Assembly (NCBI RefSeq): GCF_010668805.1
Contig: NZ_WUFT01000011.1
Location: 1 to 64,000 of the forward strand
DNA from: Rhizobium phaseoli
Lineage (GTDB): Bacteria > Pseudomonadota > Alphaproteobacteria > Rhizobiales > Rhizobiaceae
Direction: 5' to 3'
Length of the DNA stretch: 64,000 nucleotides
The position numbers and the translations under genes are program-made. Of this stretch, positions 36,939 through 45,559 are shown one piece after another; within the stretch, counting starts at the first letter, position 1; each line of letters starts with the position of its first letter. The notes below the pieces were generated by a model. The model did not search any database and was not told where the DNA came from. It saw only the letters and a list, made by a program, of their open reading frames with translations.

Positions 36939-37967
36939 TCAATCCATCTTCAGGATGATCTTGCCGAAGATCTGCCGCGATTCCATCCGCTCGAGCGCCC
37001 GATCGATATCGCCGAGGCTGACCTCGGTATCGATGACAGGATGGACGAGCCCGCGGCCCATCTTCTGCATCGCATTCGCCATGTTCTCCATGCGGCAGCC
37101 GAACGAACCGAAGAGCTTCAACTGCTGCTGGAACAGCATCATCAGGTTCATCTCCGTGGAAACACCCGAGGTCGAGCCACAAGTGACGAGGCGCCCGCCG
37201 CGCTTCATGCAGAGCATCGAGCCCGCCCAGGTATCCTTGCCGACATGTTCGAAGACGACGTCGACGCCCTTCTTCTTGGTGAGCTTGCGCACCACGCCCT
37301 CGAAGCGGTCGGTGCGGTAGTTGATGACGTGATCGGCGCCGAGCGCCTTGGCCTTTTCGATCTTGTCGTCCGAACCGACCGTGGTGATGACGGTGCAGCC
37401 GATCTTCTTGGCAAGCTGGATCGCCGCCGTGCCGATGCCCGAGCCGCCGGCATGGACGAGAATGGTTTCGCCGGGTTCGAGCTTGGCGTTGTCAAACAGC
37501 ATGTGCTCGACCGTGCCGAAGGTGACCGGAGCAAGTGCTGCGCCAATCGCATCGACACCGGGAGGGGCCGGCACCAGCAGGCGCGCGGGAAGGTTGACCT
37601 TTTCCTGCGCAAAGCCGTCGAGATGGAAGCCGTGCACGCCGGAGACATGTTCGCAGAGATTATCGCGGCCTTCGCGGCAGGGGCGGCAGAGGCCGCAGGT
37701 GCGCGCGCCGTAGATCGAGACGAGCTGGCCGGGTAGTACATTGGCAACGCCCGGGCCGATCGATTCCACGATGCCGGAAGCCTCAGCACCGATGACCAGC
37801 GGCATCTTGCGCTTGGCGAATGCCATGCCGCGCCAGCCCCAGAGATCGATATGGTTGAGCGCCACCGCCTTGACGCGCAGCGTCACCTCGCCGGCGCCAG
37901 GTGCGTCCGGTTCCGGCAGATCGGTGATCTCAAGCTTGCGGTCGTCGATCAGTTGCAAAGCGCGCAT
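36939..37967 (-). CDS. adh2XL: Zinc-binding alcohol dehydrogenase of the acpXL cluster
   Basis: A 342-residue MDR enzyme: structural zinc cysteines in CGLCRPCREGRDNLC, glycine motif GGSGIGTAAIQLA, and FGTVEHMLF. It is thought to reduce an acyl intermediate in making the 27-hydroxy very-long-chain acid. It lies between fabF1XL and lpxXL, separated from fabF1XL by 151 bases containing a palindromic element. The start is ATG 37967. Confidence 0.92.
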   Translation of the reverse strand: MRALQLIDDRKLEITDLPEPDAPGAGEVTLRVKAVALNHIDLWGWRGMAFAKRKMPLVIGAEASGIVESIGPGVANVLPGQLVSIYGARTCGLCRPCREGRDNLCEHVSGVHGFHLDGFAQEKVNLPARLLVPAPPGVDAIGAALAPVTFGTVEHMLFDNAKLEPGETILVHAGGSGIGTAAIQLAKKIGCTVITTVGSDDKIEKAKALGADHVINYRTDRFEGVVRKLTKKKGVDVVFEHVGKDTWAGSMLCMKRGGRLVTCGSTSGVSTEMNLMMLFQQQLKLFGSFGCRMENMANAMQKMGRGLVHPVIDTEVSLGDIDRALERMESRQIFGKIILKMD

Positions 37968-37998
37968 GATGTATAGTTCTTTCTTCTACGTGTATTGT

Positions 37999-38082
37999 CG
38001 TCATGCTCGGGCTTGTCCCGAGCATCTGCCAGCGGTCATGGAGTTACGCAAGTAGATCCTCGGGACAAGCCCGAGGATGACG
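37999..38082. repeat. Palindromic mosaic element, family B, inside the acpXL operon
   Basis: Arms 37999-38027 and 38054-38082 are inverted near-complements (CGTCATGCTCGGGCTTGTCC against GGACAAGCCCGAGGATGACG). It lies between fabF1XL and adh2XL, so the operon transcript must pass through the hairpin or start again downstream. Confidence 0.85.
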
Positions 38083-38118
38083 TCAGAAACCACTTCTTTG
38101 CAAAATCAAGGAGGGTCT

Positions 38119-39405
38119 CTAAGCCGGTTCGAGCGCCATGACAAGGCTGGCATTCTGCCCGCCGAAGCCGAAGGAGTTGGAAAGCACGGCTGAAACCTGT
38201 GCTTGCCGCTTCTTGTTCGGCACGACATCGAGAACGATCGACGGATCGGGATTGGTATAGTTGATCGTCGGCGGCAACGTACCGGTCAGCATCGTCTGCA
38301 GCGAGAACACCGCCTCGACGGCGCCCGCCGCCGTCAGCGTATGGCCGATCATCGACTTGTTCGACGAAACCGGGATGCTAGCGATCCGTTCGCCGAAGAC
38401 GGCCGACATCGCCCCATATTCCATCTTGTCATTCTCGGGCGTCGAAGTGCCATGAGCATTGATATAGCCGATGCCGCTCTCGTCGATGCCGGCATCGGCA
38501 AGGGCGGCGCGGATCGTCGCGATTGCCGGGCCACCATCCGGCGACGACCGGGTGCGGTGAAAGCTGTCAGCCTTGTCGCCGGCGCCCTTCATGATGCCGA
38601 GCACCTTGGCGCCACGGGCGACCGCCGCTTCCAGCGATTCCAACACCAGCGTCGCGGCACCTTCGGCGATGACGAAACCGTCGCGATCCTTGCTGAACGG
38701 CTTGGAGGCCTTGGTCGGCGGGTCGTTCTGCGTCGAAAGAGCCGACAGCAGCGAGAAGCGGATCAGCGCTTCGGCGCTCAGCGATCCATCGGTCGCAACC
38801 GTCAGCGCTCGGGTCGTGCGGCCCTGGCGGATTGCCTCGATGCCGAGCTGGATCGCCGTGACGCCGGAGGCGCAGGCCGTCGACAGCGTGACGGGAAGGC
38901 CGCGCGTGCCGAACCGGTCGGCAAGCCGCTCCGAAATCGCGCCGAACAGGGCCGCCTCATGGAAGGCCGGGTCCGGGCGCTGGCGCAGCGCCGTCAGGAA
39001 ACGCTCATAAGCATCACCTGGATGCTCGGAGGCCGGCGAACGGTCGGCAAGTTCGAAACGCGCGCTCCATTCCGGTTCGATCGGCGGGGCGGCGAGGAAC
39101 AGCGGGCCGTTGAAATCGCCGGAAAGGCCGGCATCAGCCAGCGCCTCGATCGTCGTTTCCCGTGCGAAGGCGTAGGAGCGCTCGACGGCGTTCGGGACCG
39201 GGATGCCGATAAAATCAACGGTGCCGGCGATCCGCGTCGACAGTCCCTCGGTCGGGAAACGATTGATCTCGTGAATGCCCGACGTGCCTGACGAAAGCGC
39301 TGCCCAGTTATCGCTAAGGCCCTGGCCGAGCGAGGTGATGATACCCATGCCGGTCACGGCCACGATTGGACGGCCGAGGTGATCCCTGTAAGCGGAAGCT
39401 GTCAT
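38119..39405 (-). CDS. fabF1XL: Beta-ketoacyl-ACP synthase, FabF1XL
   Basis: A 428-residue KAS II-type enzyme that elongates the AcpXL-bound chain. The catalytic triad is intact: Cys in VTLSTACASGVTAI, His in INAHGTSTPENDK and His in MIGHTLTAAGA. The start ATG 39405 has GAGGAG eight bases upstream; GTG 39414 lies too near that site. It follows fabF2XL by 12 bases. Confidence 0.95.
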   Translation of the reverse strand: MTASAYRDHLGRPIVAVTGMGIITSLGQGLSDNWAALSSGTSGIHEINRFPTEGLSTRIAGTVDFIGIPVPNAVERSYAFARETTIEALADAGLSGDFNGPLFLAAPPIEPEWSARFELADRSPASEHPGDAYERFLTALRQRPDPAFHEAALFGAISERLADRFGTRGLPVTLSTACASGVTAIQLGIEAIRQGRTTRALTVATDGSLSAEALIRFSLLSALSTQNDPPTKASKPFSKDRDGFVIAEGAATLVLESLEAAVARGAKVLGIMKGAGDKADSFHRTRSSPDGGPAIATIRAALADAGIDESGIGYINAHGTSTPENDKMEYGAMSAVFGERIASIPVSSNKSMIGHTLTAAGAVEAVFSLQTMLTGTLPPTINYTNPDPSIVLDVVPNKKRQAQVSAVLSNSFGFGGQNASLVMALEPA

Positions 39406-39417
39406 ATCTTTCACTCC

Positions 39418-40623
39418 TCACGCATTGGCGGAAAGAACGGCGACGCCCTCGCCGCGCTGGTGCCCGACCGCGGTCACGACGGCGGCGGTGGCGCCTGCCC
39501 GCATCGGCGCCTCATGGGCGGCATCGAAGGGCGGAACCTTGGCCTTGCCGTCGACGGCAAGCGCCGCAAGCGCCAGACCCAGGGTGAACTGCGTCTCGAT
39601 CGTATGGCCGGTGACGCCGCCGAAACCGCGGATCGCAACATCGGGCAATTGATGTTCAAGCACCGCCCGCTCGCGGGCGGCAAGATCGTGCATGCCGGTC
39701 GAGCCGGAAAAGATTGCCGTGCTTTCGGCCGCAAGCCCGGTGGCGGGTGCTAAAAGCCGCTCCAGCCGGACCTCGAGATTGCCGGCGTTGCGGTTGCCGC
39801 GGTCGCCCTCGACCGCGTCGATGACGGCATAGATATGAGCGCCGCGCGCTTCGGCATGCTGGCGCGATTCGAGCACTAGGAAAGCGCCTGCCGTACCGGT
39901 GATCATGCCGCCGCCGTCGCTCGGTCTGCGTGACCAGAGCGGCACCCAGTTGCCGCGCGCATGGGCGCCGATCGCTTCGGTGAGCAGGATCATGTCCGGC
40001 CGCTCCGCCGCGAAGGCGCCGCCGACCAACGCATGCGAGGATTCGCCTGATTTGATGCGATAAAAGGCGGTCTCGACGGCTGAAATGCCGGCCGCTTCCT
40101 CGCCCATGAAGGTGCGCGACGAGCCGGTGACCTTGTGCACGATCGAGATGTTGCCGGCGAGCAGGTTGGAAAGCTGGGCGAGAAACAGCGTCGGCCTCAG
40201 CTCCGTCGTCAGCTTCTCATTCAGCAGCAATTCGCGGTCGTTGCGCTTCAGCGCCTCGTCGACGATCAGCGTATCGACATTGATGTCGCGCTCGCCGCCG
40301 CCGGCTGCCACGATCATATCCATCGCGCCGCAGGCCTCGAGATCATCCTTGAAACCGGCATCGTCGAGCGCCAAGCCCGCGGCGAAGACACCGATGCGCT
40401 GCCAGTTTTCCATCTGGCGCTGATCGCCGCGCTTGGCGATCTGCTGCGACCAATCGATCTCGGGCAGCGGATGCACCGGATAGGGCTTGAACTTCTCGGT
40501 CTCGACGATCGTCTTGGGCGCGCTTGCGGCCGAAAGCAGCGCGATATGCGCATCCTTGCCGACGCCCTGACAGGTGACGATGCCGATACCGGAGATGACG
40601 ACGTCGTTTGCAGCCTTGCTCAT
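39418..40623 (-). CDS. fabF2XL: KAS-like protein FabF2XL lacking catalytic residues
   Basis: A 401-residue ketosynthase homologue. The stretch equivalent to STACxSG reads HKVTGSSRTFMGEE, so the catalytic Cys is Gly. The equivalent of NAHGT reads FSGSTGM, so one His is lost; the other (GHTIETQF) remains. It is probably a chain-length-factor-like partner of FabF1XL rather than an active enzyme. The start overlaps the fabZXL stop by four bases (ATGA). Confidence 0.93.
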   Translation of the reverse strand: MSKAANDVVISGIGIVTCQGVGKDAHIALLSAASAPKTIVETEKFKPYPVHPLPEIDWSQQIAKRGDQRQMENWQRIGVFAAGLALDDAGFKDDLEACGAMDMIVAAGGGERDINVDTLIVDEALKRNDRELLLNEKLTTELRPTLFLAQLSNLLAGNISIVHKVTGSSRTFMGEEAAGISAVETAFYRIKSGESSHALVGGAFAAERPDMILLTEAIGAHARGNWVPLWSRRPSDGGGMITGTAGAFLVLESRQHAEARGAHIYAVIDAVEGDRGNRNAGNLEVRLERLLAPATGLAAESTAIFSGSTGMHDLAARERAVLEHQLPDVAIRGFGGVTGHTIETQFTLGLALAALAVDGKAKVPPFDAAHEAPMRAGATAAVVTAVGHQRGEGVAVLSANA

Positions 40624-41102
40624 CCAATCACTCCCTGCGCCGCGATCGCTTCGAGAAGCCCGATTTCGCCGGCACGTTTCTTCACGATATCGCCGAGCGG
40701 CACCTCGGAAAACGGCATGGTGCGAAGCTTCAGCTGCGCATCGCAGACCTTCTTGCCGGCGCTGGTGATTTTAGCCTTGGTAACCGCGAAACCAGAACCG
40801 TCGTGCTCGAGCACCGCCTCGATGTCGAGCACGGCTTCCGGTTCGATGAAAGTGCGCATCTTGGCCCCGTCGACCGTCATCAGGAAGGGCATGGCGGCGA
40901 AATTGGTCATGGCAAGCACCAGCATGCCGGAGGCCTGCGCCATGGTTTCGATGAGGAGCACGCCGGGAACCAGCGGCATGCCGGGAAAATGGCCATCGAA
41001 GACGGGGCTCTTGGCCGGCACGACGGATCGCGCCTTCAGCGTGCCCTTGGTCAGGTCCACCGCTTCGACGCGGTCAATCATCTGGAAATATTCCAGCAGC
41101 AT
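40620..41102 (-). CDS. fabZXL: 3-hydroxyacyl-ACP dehydratase, FabZXL
   Basis: A 160-residue hot-dog-fold dehydratase: FDGHFPGMPLVPGVLLIETM with catalytic His in HFPG and a later Glu. It dehydrates the elongating acyl chain on AcpXL. The start ATG 41102 is chosen from the family start; it ends overlapping fabF2XL. A strong hairpin lies between it and acpXL. Confidence 0.94.
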   Translation of the reverse strand: MLLEYFQMIDRVEAVDLTKGTLKARSVVPAKSPVFDGHFPGMPLVPGVLLIETMAQASGMLVLAMTNFAAMPFLMTVDGAKMRTFIEPEAVLDIEAVLEHDGSGFAVTKAKITSAGKKVCDAQLKLRTMPFSEVPLGDIVKKRAGEIGLLEAIAAQGVIG

Positions 41103-41162
41103 TCGGATCCTCCGGCCCGACAGGCCAGATCCGCCCGCCGGTGACGCCTACTTAAGAACGAA

Positions 41163-41198
41163 ACCGCCCGGCCGCCATATTCAAGGCGGCAGGGCGGT
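41163..41198 (-). terminator. Hairpin between acpXL and fabZXL
   Basis: ACCGCCCTGCCGCC and GGCGGCCGGGCGGT pair with one mismatch around TTGAATAT, giving a very stable stem. Few T residues follow, so it could be an attenuator or an mRNA-stability element that keeps acpXL mRNA above that of the downstream enzymes. Confidence 0.65.
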
Positions 41199-41219
41199 CA
41201 AAAAAGATTGATATGTCGC

Positions 41220-41498
41220 TCAGGCCTTGGCGGCTTTGAGCTCGTCGATCTTGGCGCAGAGGTTCTTCAACACGAAATATTCTTCGGTGGAAACCTTGCC
41301 CTCATTGACTTCCTGCGTCCACTTTTCGAGCGGGATCTTGATGCCGAACTCCTTGTCGATCGCAAAGACGATGTCGAGGAAATCGAGGCTGTCGATACCG
41401 AGGTCGTCGATCGTATGGCTCTCCGGCGTGATCGTCGCACGATCGATCTCGCTGGTTTCTGCAATAATGTCGGCAACTTTATCGAATGTAGCGGTCAC
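41220..41498 (-). CDS. acpXL: Acyl carrier protein AcpXL
   Basis: A 92-residue carrier protein with phosphopantetheine Ser37 in [12 protein letters not shown]. It is specific for the 27-hydroxyoctacosanoate of lipid A. The start is GTG 41498 with GAGG upstream. It is the first gene of the cluster. Rhizobial membranes need this fatty acid for robust outer membranes and bacteroid development (established for the family). Confidence 0.97.
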
Positions 41499-41770
41499 GC
41501 GCTGTACCTCATGAAATGACGATTTAAACCCCTCATAGGCAAATCCATTTCAAAAGCCAATGCTTTCATCCCCGCGTGGCGGCAATTTGCCGGCTGGGTG
41601 TTGCCTAAACAGCAATGAAAGCGGACCTTTGCCGTCACCCGAGGCGGGAGGTGTTGCTGCTGCAGAAAACCTCGTCGGCTCGAGCGGAGTAAAGAAGCCG
41701 TCCGAATCGGGCCGACGGACCGGCTCGCCTCGGCGCGGGAACTTCCAACGAGAGCGAGGCTACCGAAACT

Positions 41771-41784
41771 TTGATCTGGATCAA
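41771..41784. promoter_or_regulatory. Distal anaerobox (FNR/FnrN site)
   Basis: TTGATCTGGATCAA matches the TTGAT-N4-ATCAA consensus perfectly. It is 145 bases before the fnrN start. Confidence 0.9.
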
Positions 41785-41802
41785 ATCGCGATCCCGGCGA
41801 AA

Positions 41803-41816
41803 TTGATAGGCATCAA
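41803..41816. promoter_or_regulatory. Proximal anaerobox (FNR/FnrN site)
   Basis: TTGATAGGCATCAA is a second perfect consensus, its centre 32 bases from the first. If the distal site is at about -41.5, this one covers the -10 region and would repress, the dual arrangement reported for fnrN of R. leguminosarum. Confidence 0.9.
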
Positions 41817-41915
41817 GTCGCGCTGGAAGAAATCGGGATAGCCGAACCAGCAATCGCGGCGTAATCGTCTCGGCTATACGGCGCTGGCAAACGCGGATTT
41901 CGAAGGGATCAGGAC

Positions 41916-42638
41916 ATGGACGTCGCACGCAGTCAGGTTCCCGAGGCCGGCACGCCCGTCGCCTGCCGCTCCTGCCAGGCGCAGCACGGCGTCGTCTGCG
42001 GCGCCCTGTCCAGCGGCCAGCTCCGGGAACTCGGCCGCCACTCGCTGCGCCGTAAGGTCGATGCCGGCTCAGAGATCATCGCTCAAGGGTCGGAAAGCTC
42101 GTTTTACTCGAACATCACGCGCGGCGTGGTAAAGCTCTGCAAGGTGATGCCGGACGGGCGCCAGCAGATCGTCGGCCTGCAATTCGCCCCCGATTTCGTC
42201 GGCAGGCCCTTCGTGCGTGAAAGCACCCTGTCGGCCGAGGCCGCGACCGACGCGGAGATCTGTGTCTTCCCCCGCAACCTGCTCGACCGCATGATATCGG
42301 AGACGCCGGAGCTGCAGCGCAGCCTGCACGATCAGGCGCTGAAGGAGCTGGATGCCGCGCGTGAATGGATGCTGACGCTCGGCCGGCGCACCGCCGAGGA
42401 AAAGGTCGCAAGCCTGCTCTACCTCATCGCCACGCACGCCGAACCGCAATCGGCGGCGAGCACCGCTTTCGACCTGCCGCTATCGCGCGCCGAGATCGCC
42501 GATTTCCTCGGATTGACGATCGAAACCGTCAGCCGCCAGATGACCAGGCTGCGCAAGAGCGGCGTCATCCGCATCGAGAACGTCCGACATATCGTCGTCC
42601 CCGATATGGATGAGCTGGAAAAGAAAATCAGCGGGTAA
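41916..42638 (+). CDS. fnrN: Oxygen-sensing transcription regulator FnrN
   Basis: A 240-residue CRP/FNR-family protein. Cys17, Cys20, Cys28 and about Cys116 are the expected 4Fe-4S ligands. The effector beta-roll spans residues 40-135, followed by the dimerisation helix and a helix-turn-helix IADFLGLTIETVSRQMTRLR. Anaerobically it activates microaerobic genes such as fixNOQP. The start ATG 41916 is preceded by CAGG. Two anaeroboxes upstream indicate autoregulation. Its 3' end overlaps the convergent transpeptidase gene by 11 bases. Confidence 0.96.
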   Translation: MDVARSQVPEAGTPVACRSCQAQHGVVCGALSSGQLRELGRHSLRRKVDAGSEIIAQGSESSFYSNITRGVVKLCKVMPDGRQQIVGLQFAPDFVGRPFVRESTLSAEAATDAEICVFPRNLLDRMISETPELQRSLHDQALKELDAAREWMLTLGRRTAEEKVASLLYLIATHAEPQSAASTAFDLPLSRAEIADFLGLTIETVSRQMTRLRKSGVIRIENVRHIVVPDMDELEKKISG

Positions 42639-43056
42639 TCACCACGCGGGTATTGGCAAGGCCGGCCTGGCGCGCCAGCGAGAAGAACTCGGCCGCATTG
42701 TCGGGATGCAGGCGGACGCAGCCATGCGAGGCCGGCCGGCCCAGACGTTTCAGGTCGAAGGTGGCGTGAACGGCGTAACCGCCGTTGAAGAACACCGCGT
42801 AGGGCATCGGTGCATTGTCGTATTTCCGGGAACGGTGATCGCGCGACAGCCATTTGGCGCTCCACGAACCGGTCGGCGTGACGTAGCCGTTGCGCGCGGT
42901 CGAAACCTTCCAACGATACTTGACGAAGCCGTTCTCGGTGACGGTCATCGTCTGCTTGCCGATGCTGACATTGGCAACCAGCGTTGCTGCCTGAGCGGCA
43001 ACGGGAGAAAACTGCAGCAATAAACTTGCGGCCGCAGCCGCCAAAACTGTCTTCAT
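42628..43056 (-). CDS. L,D-transpeptidase (YkuD family)
   Basis: A 142-residue exported protein: signal peptide (MKTVLAAAAASLLLQFSP ending AQA), then the YkuD domain with VNVSIGKQTMTV-like strand, YAVHATF and the active-site SHGCVRLHPDNA containing the nucleophilic Cys. It forms 3-3 peptidoglycan cross-links or anchors proteins. Small single-domain form. The start is ATG 43056. Confidence 0.94.
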   Translation of the reverse strand: MKTVLAAAAASLLLQFSPVAAQAATLVANVSIGKQTMTVTENGFVKYRWKVSTARNGYVTPTGSWSAKWLSRDHRSRKYDNAPMPYAVFFNGGYAVHATFDLKRLGRPASHGCVRLHPDNAAEFFSLARQAGLANTRVVITR

Positions 43057-43204
43057 GATAACCCCTCTTCGGACCCGCGCAGTTTAATTGCGCCCTCACG
43101 AAAGAGAGACTACGGCAATACTTATTAGATAGCTTTAACCCGAATGGTAATCACAATTTTAACACGTTTAAGCCGGAAGCGCCGCCGCAGGACAGCCGCC
43201 CGCT

Positions 43205-43405
43205 TCACTGAAGCTTGCGTGGAGCCGAAGGCGGGTTCACCCGCTGGTAGGCCTTGTTCATCCTCTCGCGGATAGAGGCCATGGTGCCGAGATTATGACC
43301 GCAAGCGGCACAGGTGATGATGTCGGTCTCCCGTATCTCGGGACGCTCGAACTTCATCTTGGTGCTCTTGCACTTCGGGCACGGTAATTCAACCTGAACT
43401 GTCAT
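43205..43405 (-). CDS. Small zinc-ribbon protein
   Basis: A 66-residue protein with two CxxC pairs, PCPKC near residue 10 and CAACGHN near residue 35, forming a zinc ribbon. Function unknown. The start is ATG 43405; the longer reading to 43498 has no support. Confidence 0.8.
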   Translation of the reverse strand: MTVQVELPCPKCKSTKMKFERPEIRETDIITCAACGHNLGTMASIRERMNKAYQRVNPPSAPRKLQ

Positions 43406-43499
43406 TGCTCTGCTTCCGGTCTGATGGAGGTATGAGGCGTTTCGCATAAACGTTTGAGCCGGAGCTGTCCACCGCGGTGTACACGCGGTGTGTGCCACC

Positions 43500-44480
43500 C
43501 TACAGAAAACACAGAAACAACCCGAATGTCAGACCGGCGAGCACCATGCAGCTGGCATAAAACACCGATACGCCGTCTTCGACGTCGCCGGCGGTAGCAA
43601 CCTCTCGGCCAGCATTGTTGATCATCGGCTCCGTCACGATGACACCGCCGTAGATGCGCGGGCCGGCGAGCTGGACGTTGAGAGCGCCGGCCATTGCCGC
43701 CTCCGGCCGGCCGGAATTCGGCGAACGGTGCAGGCCGCCGTCGCGCATCGCCACGCGGACAGCCTCGCGGCAGGCGCTGGTACCGCGCCGGATCCAGGCG
43801 CCGGCGGCGATCAGCAGGATGGAGAGGCGCGCGGCCGGCCAGTTGGCGATATCGTCGAGCCGGGCTGAGGCCCAGCCGAAATCGATATATTTTTCCGACT
43901 TGTGGCCGATCATCGAATCCGCCGTGTTCAGCATCTTGTAGGCGAGCAAGCCCGGCAGGCCGAAGACGGCATAGCAGAGGGCCGGCGCGACGACGCCGTC
44001 GGAAAAATTTTCGGCCAGGCTTTCGATCGCCGCGCGGCACACCGCCGGCTCGTCCAGCGTCTCGGGATCGCGCCCGACGATCCGGGAGACGGCAGCCCGC
44101 CCACCGGCAATCCCCTCGTCGCGCAAGGCGACGGCGACCGCCGCCACGTGATCGGCAAGGCTCTTTTGCGCCAGGAAGATCGCCACCAATCCGGTCTCGA
44201 GCAGGATGCCGGCGAGACCGAACAGCGCGAAGAACCGGTTGAACACGAAGCCCGCGGCCACCGCCAGCAACAGCAACGCCAGGATGGCGGCGACGCCGTT
44301 CATTCTGCGTCGGGAGCCGGTGAGACTTGCGGAGTTGAGCTGCCGGTCGGCATAGGAAATCGCCGCGCCGAAGATGACGACGGGGTGCGGCACCCGCGAC
44401 CACAGCCATTGCGGATCGCCGGCGATCCGGTCGAGCAGCAGCGCCAGAAGCAGCACGAGAAGGTTTTCGTCGATCGTCAT
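43500..44480 (-). CDS. cobD: Adenosylcobinamide-phosphate synthase CobD
   Basis: A 326-residue membrane protein (CbiB family): LLDRIAGDPQWLWSRVPHPV at the start, ENFSDGVVAPALCY, YKMLNTADSMIGHK. It attaches aminopropanol to cobyric acid. It overlaps cobC by four bases. It is the last gene of cobABCD. Confidence 0.96.
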   Translation of the reverse strand: MTIDENLLVLLLALLLDRIAGDPQWLWSRVPHPVVIFGAAISYADRQLNSASLTGSRRRMNGVAAILALLLLAVAAGFVFNRFFALFGLAGILLETGLVAIFLAQKSLADHVAAVAVALRDEGIAGGRAAVSRIVGRDPETLDEPAVCRAAIESLAENFSDGVVAPALCYAVFGLPGLLAYKMLNTADSMIGHKSEKYIDFGWASARLDDIANWPAARLSILLIAAGAWIRRGTSACREAVRVAMRDGGLHRSPNSGRPEAAMAGALNVQLAGPRIYGGVIVTEPMINNAGREVATAGDVEDGVSVFYASCMVLAGLTFGLFLCFL

Positions 44481-45559
44481 CGCTCAAATCTCTGAAGGGC
44501 TTCGCCAAGTCGTCGGTCCGCCGCCGGATCCGGCGTCAGTCCGAAACGCAGCTGATCAGGCGCATAGTCGAACTTGCGGACGAGAATATGATGGCGGCAG
44601 AGATGGGTGTAAATGTCGCTCGCCTTGCCGTCGGCAACAAGAGTGAACAGCGCTGTTCCTCCCGCTTTCCGCAATCCGGCCGCAGTCAGCACCGCATGCA
44701 GGCCGGCGCAGCGTTCATCGATGCGGGCGCGGATTGCAGACACGTCCGAACGCAACAGCGAACCTGCAATCGAAAGAGCCGGGCCCGAGACCGCCCAGGG
44801 ACCGAGCCAGTTCTCGAAACGCTCGAGAATATCCTGGCGCGCAATCGCAAAACCGAGCCGCATACCGGCAAGCCCGAAGAACTTGCCGAAGGAGCGGAAG
44901 ATGATCAGGTTGGAAAGTGATTGCGCGTGGGCCGCTAAGCTCAGCGCCGGATCGGTATCACCGAAGGCCTCATCGACGACGAGAAGCCCGTCCGCCGCCT
45001 TCATCCTGTCGTGCAGGGCAATCAGCATTTCCACCGGCCAGACCCTGCCGTCCGGATTGTTCGGATTAACGACGACGGCCAGCCGATGCTCGGCCCCGAT
45101 CGCGTTGACGTCGCCGACCGCATCGACGGCACAACCGGCTGAAGCAAAGGCGCGCGCATATTCGCCATAGGTCGGCGACACCACGGCGACCCTGTCGTCC
45201 GTCACGGCGATACGATCGTCCGTCACGGCGACCCTGTCGTCCGTCACTGCGACCCCGTCCGTCAAAGCGACTTGCCTGTCCTGTCGGAGCAGGCGCGGCA
45301 GAAGCTGGATCACCGATTGCGTTCCGGGCACCGGCAGCGGCAGGATCGCCCCGCTGCGGTAGTGCTCGCGCGCAGCATGCCTTGCCTCATCGGCGAGATG
45401 GCGGTCCGGCAGACGATGCCATGCCCTTGCCGGAACGTCCGGCAGGGCGACGGGGCACGGATTGATGCCTGTGGAAAGGTCGAGCCAGTCTTCCGGCCTG
45501 CCGCCGAAGGCGGCCGCAGCGACGGTGATGCCGCCGCCATGGGCGATGGGCGCGCTCAT
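44477..45559 (-). CDS. cobC: Threonine-phosphate decarboxylase-type CobC
   Basis: A 360-residue fold-type I PLP enzyme: HGGGITVAAAAFGGRPEDWL at the start, LSTGINPCP, NPNNPDGR, and SFGKFFGLAGMRLGF with the PLP lysine. It supplies the aminopropanol moiety. At about residues 99-125 a tandem VAVTDDR repeat adds residues absent from a typical family member. It overlaps cobB and cobD. Confidence 0.95.
   Translation of the reverse strand: MSAPIAHGGGITVAAAAFGGRPEDWLDLSTGINPCPVALPDVPARAWHRLPDRHLADEARHAAREHYRSGAILPLPVPGTQSVIQLLPRLLRQDRQVALTDGVAVTDDRVAVTDDRIAVTDDRVAVVSPTYGEYARAFASAGCAVDAVGDVNAIGAEHRLAVVVNPNNPDGRVWPVEMLIALHDRMKAADGLLVVDEAFGDTDPALSLAAHAQSLSNLIIFRSFGKFFGLAGMRLGFAIARQDILERFENWLGPWAVSGPALSIAGSLLRSDVSAIRARIDERCAGLHAVLTAAGLRKAGGTALFTLVADGKASDIYTHLCRHHILVRKFDYAPDQLRFGLTPDPAADRRLGEALQRFER
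45182..45260. repeat. In-frame 21-base tandem repeat in cobC
   Basis: About 3.8 units of GTCACGGCGACCCTGTCGTCC-type sequence with a few changes (units at 45182, 45201, 45222, 45243) encode VAVTDDR repeats, read leftwards. The final unit is three bases shorter. The period of 21 keeps the frame. Confidence 0.85.

Larger units (their letters stand above)
41499..41915. other. acpXL/fnrN divergent intergenic region
   Basis: The 417 bases contain the promoters of both genes and two anaeroboxes. The short ORFs in it have no support. Confidence 0.65.

Noticed and set aside
41560..41841. Short ORF between acpXL and fnrN.
   Set aside because: It spans the two anaeroboxes and has no ribosome site; it is regulatory DNA.
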